Below are positions 6,022-8,025 of a stretch of DNA of 8,025 nt, piece by piece; position 1 is the stretch's first letter; each line of letters opens with the position of its first letter. Under the pieces are notes generated by a model. The model did no database searches. It saw only the letters and a list, made by a program, of their open reading frames with translations, and had not been told where the DNA came from. The stretch is from NCBI GenBank assembly GCA_012965485.1, contig DTSF01000188.1:1934-9958 (forward strand). The letters run 5' to 3'. The DNA is from Dehalococcoidia bacterium. GTDB taxonomy: Bacteria; Chloroflexota; Dehalococcoidia; SAR202; UBA826. The translations under genes were made by a program, and so were the position numbers.

Positions 6022-7152
6022 ATGTATTCTCCGGGTAAAGACATTTTAGAATCTCTAGGTCTCAGTCCCCTTATATCTGCTACTGGTACAGTGACTGCTT
6101 ATGGTGGTAGTAGACTTAGACCGGAAGTAATGGATGCCATGAATCGGGCCTCTAATACTATGGTGAGTATGGATGAACTCAATCTAGCTGTTGGTAAGCA
6201 AATAGCAGCTGTCACCGGTGCAGAGGCCGGAATGGTCACCAGTGGCGCAGCTGGAGGTCTTATTCTGCAGGCAGCAGCGGTAGTTGCTGGTAACGATCCT
6301 ATTAGAATGAAAAAACTACCAGATACGAATGGGATGAAAAATGAAATTGTCATACATAGAAGCCATAGATTTCCTTATGACCAATGTTACCTGTCCGTGG
6401 GGGCCAAATTTGTAGAAATTGGCGATGGTCGCAGGTGCCAACCGTGGGAGTTGGAAGGTGCTTTTACCGAAAACACAGCTGCTGTTGCATATTTGTTTTC
6501 ACCGTTTATAACCAGGAGAGCCTTGCCTTTTGAATATGTATGTGAAGTAGCTCATTCTAAAGGAATACCTGTTATTGTAGACGCCGCTTCGTACTTGCCT
6601 CCTAGAGCTAACATTACCCGCTTCATAAAAGAAGGGGGTGATATGGTTGTTTACAGTGGTGGCAAGGGAATAAGAGGCCCGCAAGGTACTGGTGTGCTGT
6701 GTGGCAGGTCAGATCTCATTGAGGCTGCATATGCCAACGCGAGCCCCCACCAATTTATAGGTAGAGGTTTGAAGGTTGCAAAAGAGGAAATTATCGGTTT
6801 ATCAAAAGCATTAGAAATATTTCTGTCCGAAGATGAGGAAGAAGAAAACAAAAGATACCAGCAAATGTGTGACCAAATTGTGGATGCCTTAATAGAAATT
6901 CCGGGTGTTGGGTTGCAGACCAAAATCGATCCCTATGATTATCTTATACCTACGGCTTTAATTACATTTGACCCCAACAGAAATGGGTTGTCACGAGATG
7001 AGGTTTGGAAACAGATGGTAGCAGGAGACCCACCGATATATCTCAGCAATTTGGGCACACCAGATGAGTTAGCTGTTGATCCCTTCAACATTGCCGACTC
7101 AGAATTGGAAATGGTTATTGGTAGACTACGGGAATTACTGGTTCAAAATTAG
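6022..7152 (+). CDS. SelA/DgaE-like fold-type I PLP-dependent enzyme
   Basis: A 376-residue PLP enzyme of the broad selenocysteine synthase (SelA) / D-glucosaminate-6-phosphate ammonia-lyase (DgaE) group, often annotated 'aminotransferase class V-fold'. Visible elements are an N-terminal NATGTVTAYGGSR-like stretch (here SATGTVTAYGGSR, 19-31), SGAAGGLILQAAA (74-86) for the cofactor phosphate side, VIVDAASYLPP (184-194) with Asp187 expected to contact the pyridine nitrogen, and YSGGKGIRGPQGTGVLCGR (211-229) with Lys215 as the Schiff-base lysine. An acidic run follows at 270-275. It is shorter than true SelA (about 460 residues) and has no selenocysteine genes nearby, so selenium transfer is unlikely; ammonia-lyase, eliminase, aldolase or racemase chemistry is more plausible. 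It has its own promoter and is followed after 36 nt by the Ldh2-like gene, with which it probably forms an operon. The substrate is unknown. Confidence 0.85.
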   Translation: MYSPGKDILESLGLSPLISATGTVTAYGGSRLRPEVMDAMNRASNTMVSMDELNLAVGKQIAAVTGAEAGMVTSGAAGGLILQAAAVVAGNDPIRMKKLPDTNGMKNEIVIHRSHRFPYDQCYLSVGAKFVEIGDGRRCQPWELEGAFTENTAAVAYLFSPFITRRALPFEYVCEVAHSKGIPVIVDAASYLPPRANITRFIKEGGDMVVYSGGKGIRGPQGTGVLCGRSDLIEAAYANASPHQFIGRGLKVAKEEIIGLSKALEIFLSEDEEEENKRYQQMCDQIVDALIEIPGVGLQTKIDPYDYLIPTALITFDPNRNGLSRDEVWKQMVAGDPPIYLSNLGTPDELAVDPFNIADSELEMVIGRLRELLVQN

Positions 7153-7188
7153 TTTTATCTTGGGTTGATGGAGGTAGATTGGGAAAAC

Positions 7189-7950
7189 ATGTTAGATCGA
7201 TTTAAAGTTCCAAAAGAAGATATCATCAAGGTAGACCATGAATCCCTGCAGGAAACTGTAACCCAAATTTTTGAAAAGATGGGAGTAGTACCGGAAGATG
7301 CGAAGGAGGGGGCTAGTGTGCTTGTATCAACAGATCTTCGAGGAGTGGAAACACACGGAGTATCTAACATGCTTCGGAGTTATGTAGAGAGATACAATGC
7401 AGGAGATTTGAATCCTCGTCCAGATTGGAAGATTGAACGAGAGGCCCAAGGTACTGCAACCATCGATGCGGATAGTGGCTTGGCGGTTATATTGGGCCCT
7501 AAGGCAATGAGGATTGCCATTGAGAAAGCAACAACTGTTGGGATAGGTGTGGTGACGATGCATAACGCTGGACATTCCGGTGCAATTGGTCATCATGCAA
7601 TGCTAGCTGCTAAAGAAGATATGATAGGAATGACTGCCACAGCTGGGGGGATGAGTGTACTTCCGACGTTTGGTGCAGAGCCCAGATTGGGTACTAATCC
7701 GATAGCGATAGCAGCGCCTGCAAGGAATAATCCGCCATTCCTTTTTGATGCTGCTACCTCTGCTATAGCGGGTAATAAACTAGGGCTTGCGGCTCGTGTC
7801 GGGGCTAATCTACTTCCTAATTGGATTTCACAGATGGATGGTTCTCCTGTAGGGGACGAAGGAGCTTACGATTACTGTGGCTTTTACTGTGCTCGGGATT
7901 GCAAGGCCAAACAAAAAGCATCATTCAATTATCTGCAAATTTCCAAATGA
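7189..7950 (+). CDS. Ldh2/malate-L-lactate dehydrogenase family oxidoreductase, C-terminus lost
   Basis: NAD(P)-dependent 2-hydroxyacid/2-oxoacid oxidoreductase of the Ldh2 family (relatives are AllD, ComC, YiaK and DpkA), cytosolic. Family motifs run in order: TDLRGVETHGVSNM (48-61), NAGHSGAIGHHAM (126-138, with the expected catalytic His129), PTFGAEPRLGTNPIAIAAP (159-177), FDAATSAIAGNKLGL (186-200) and RVGANLLPNWI (203-213), then DGSPVGDEGAYDY (217-229). From about residue 230 the sequence no longer resembles the family and stops at TGA (7948-7950), giving 253 residues against about 350. The LPLGGTR...GSHKGYGL region expected next is absent. So the gene is truncated, frameshifted or joined to foreign sequence. 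The start is taken as ATG 7189 (MLDRFKVP), with GGAGGT (7170-7175) 13 nt upstream; ATG 7168 is an alternative adding seven residues. It follows the PLP enzyme gene. Confidence 0.82.
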   Translation: MLDRFKVPKEDIIKVDHESLQETVTQIFEKMGVVPEDAKEGASVLVSTDLRGVETHGVSNMLRSYVERYNAGDLNPRPDWKIEREAQGTATIDADSGLAVILGPKAMRIAIEKATTVGIGVVTMHNAGHSGAIGHHAMLAAKEDMIGMTATAGGMSVLPTFGAEPRLGTNPIAIAAPARNNPPFLFDAATSAIAGNKLGLAARVGANLLPNWISQMDGSPVGDEGAYDYCGFYCARDCKAKQKASFNYLQISK

Positions 7951-8025
7951 TATTGGAACTCAAGTAATGCAAACATGCGAGTCAGTATTCTCGCTAGTGT
8001 TGGATTCGCATCATGTAGCGTTTAT
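7888..8025. other. Unexplained tail after the Ldh2 homology break
   Basis: Past about 7876-7888 no frame matches the missing Ldh2 C-terminus. The Ldh2 frame stops at 7950. The +1 frame is open from 7853 to the window end but gives no recognised protein; the only faint echo is LGIAR where LGGTR is expected. The other strand also shows nothing recognised. The stretch could be a frameshifted or rearranged gene remnant, or a chimeric assembly end. Confidence 0.5.

Noticed and set aside
7977..7994. Hairpin GCGAG/CTCGC with an 8-nt loop as a terminator
   Set aside because: The stem is only 5 bp, with no T-run after it, in a stretch of doubtful origin.
7936..8024. Short minus-strand open frame entering from the right edge
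   Set aside because: About 29 codons with no recognisable protein similarity and no supporting signals.

Overview
The window looks like an 8 kb piece of chromosome from an uncultured bacterium. GC content is low to mid forties by eye. Seven protein-coding genes are packed tightly in three blocks, and genes run off or break down at both ends, as in a metagenomic contig. No rRNA, tRNA, CRISPR array, transposase or integrase is visible. Three features suggest a Chloroflexota lineage related to the marine SAR202/Dehalococcoidia group: frequent TTG starts, a menaquinone/ubiquinone-type methyltransferase, and a SelA-like PLP enzyme paired with an Ldh2-family dehydrogenase. This placement is recalled resemblance and not a computed phylogeny, so treat it as tentative.

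Block 1 (1-1905, + strand): the 3' three-quarters of a bifunctional NAD(P)H-hydrate epimerase/dehydratase (nnr, YjeF type), followed after 7 nt by a UbiE/MenG quinone C-methyltransferase starting with TTG. Both are housekeeping functions: repair of damaged nicotinamide cofactors and quinone synthesis.

Block 2 (1907-4777, - strand, read right to left): an alpha/beta hydrolase, then 11 nt later a six-helix YihY/UPF0761 membrane protein, then an HtrA/DegP-type serine protease whose TTG start lies 23 bp inside yihY behind a strong Shine-Dalgarno. This reads as one operon. It converges on block 1 with one base between the two stop codons, and a 13-bp perfect palindrome covers both stops.

Block 3 (4929-8025, + strand): queA, for the queuosine tRNA modification, leaves a 151-bp divergent intergenic region. 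Next comes a likely two-gene operon of a SelA/DgaE-like fold-type I PLP enzyme and an Ldh2-family NAD(P)-dependent 2-hydroxyacid dehydrogenase. A good sigma70-like promoter overlaps the queA stop codon just ahead of them. A PLP lyase or eliminase that makes a 2-oxoacid, beside a 2-oxoacid/2-hydroxyacid oxidoreductase, would make chemical sense as a small catabolic module, but the substrate cannot be read from the sequence.

The most notable anomaly is at the right end. The Ldh2 protein follows its family closely to about residue 225-233, then changes abruptly into unrelated sequence and stops about 100 residues early. Either the gene is broken, it is frameshifted, or the last ~150 bp are chimeric. 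Apart from the PLP-Ldh2 pair, I see no convincing novel system; most of the window is ordinary core genome.
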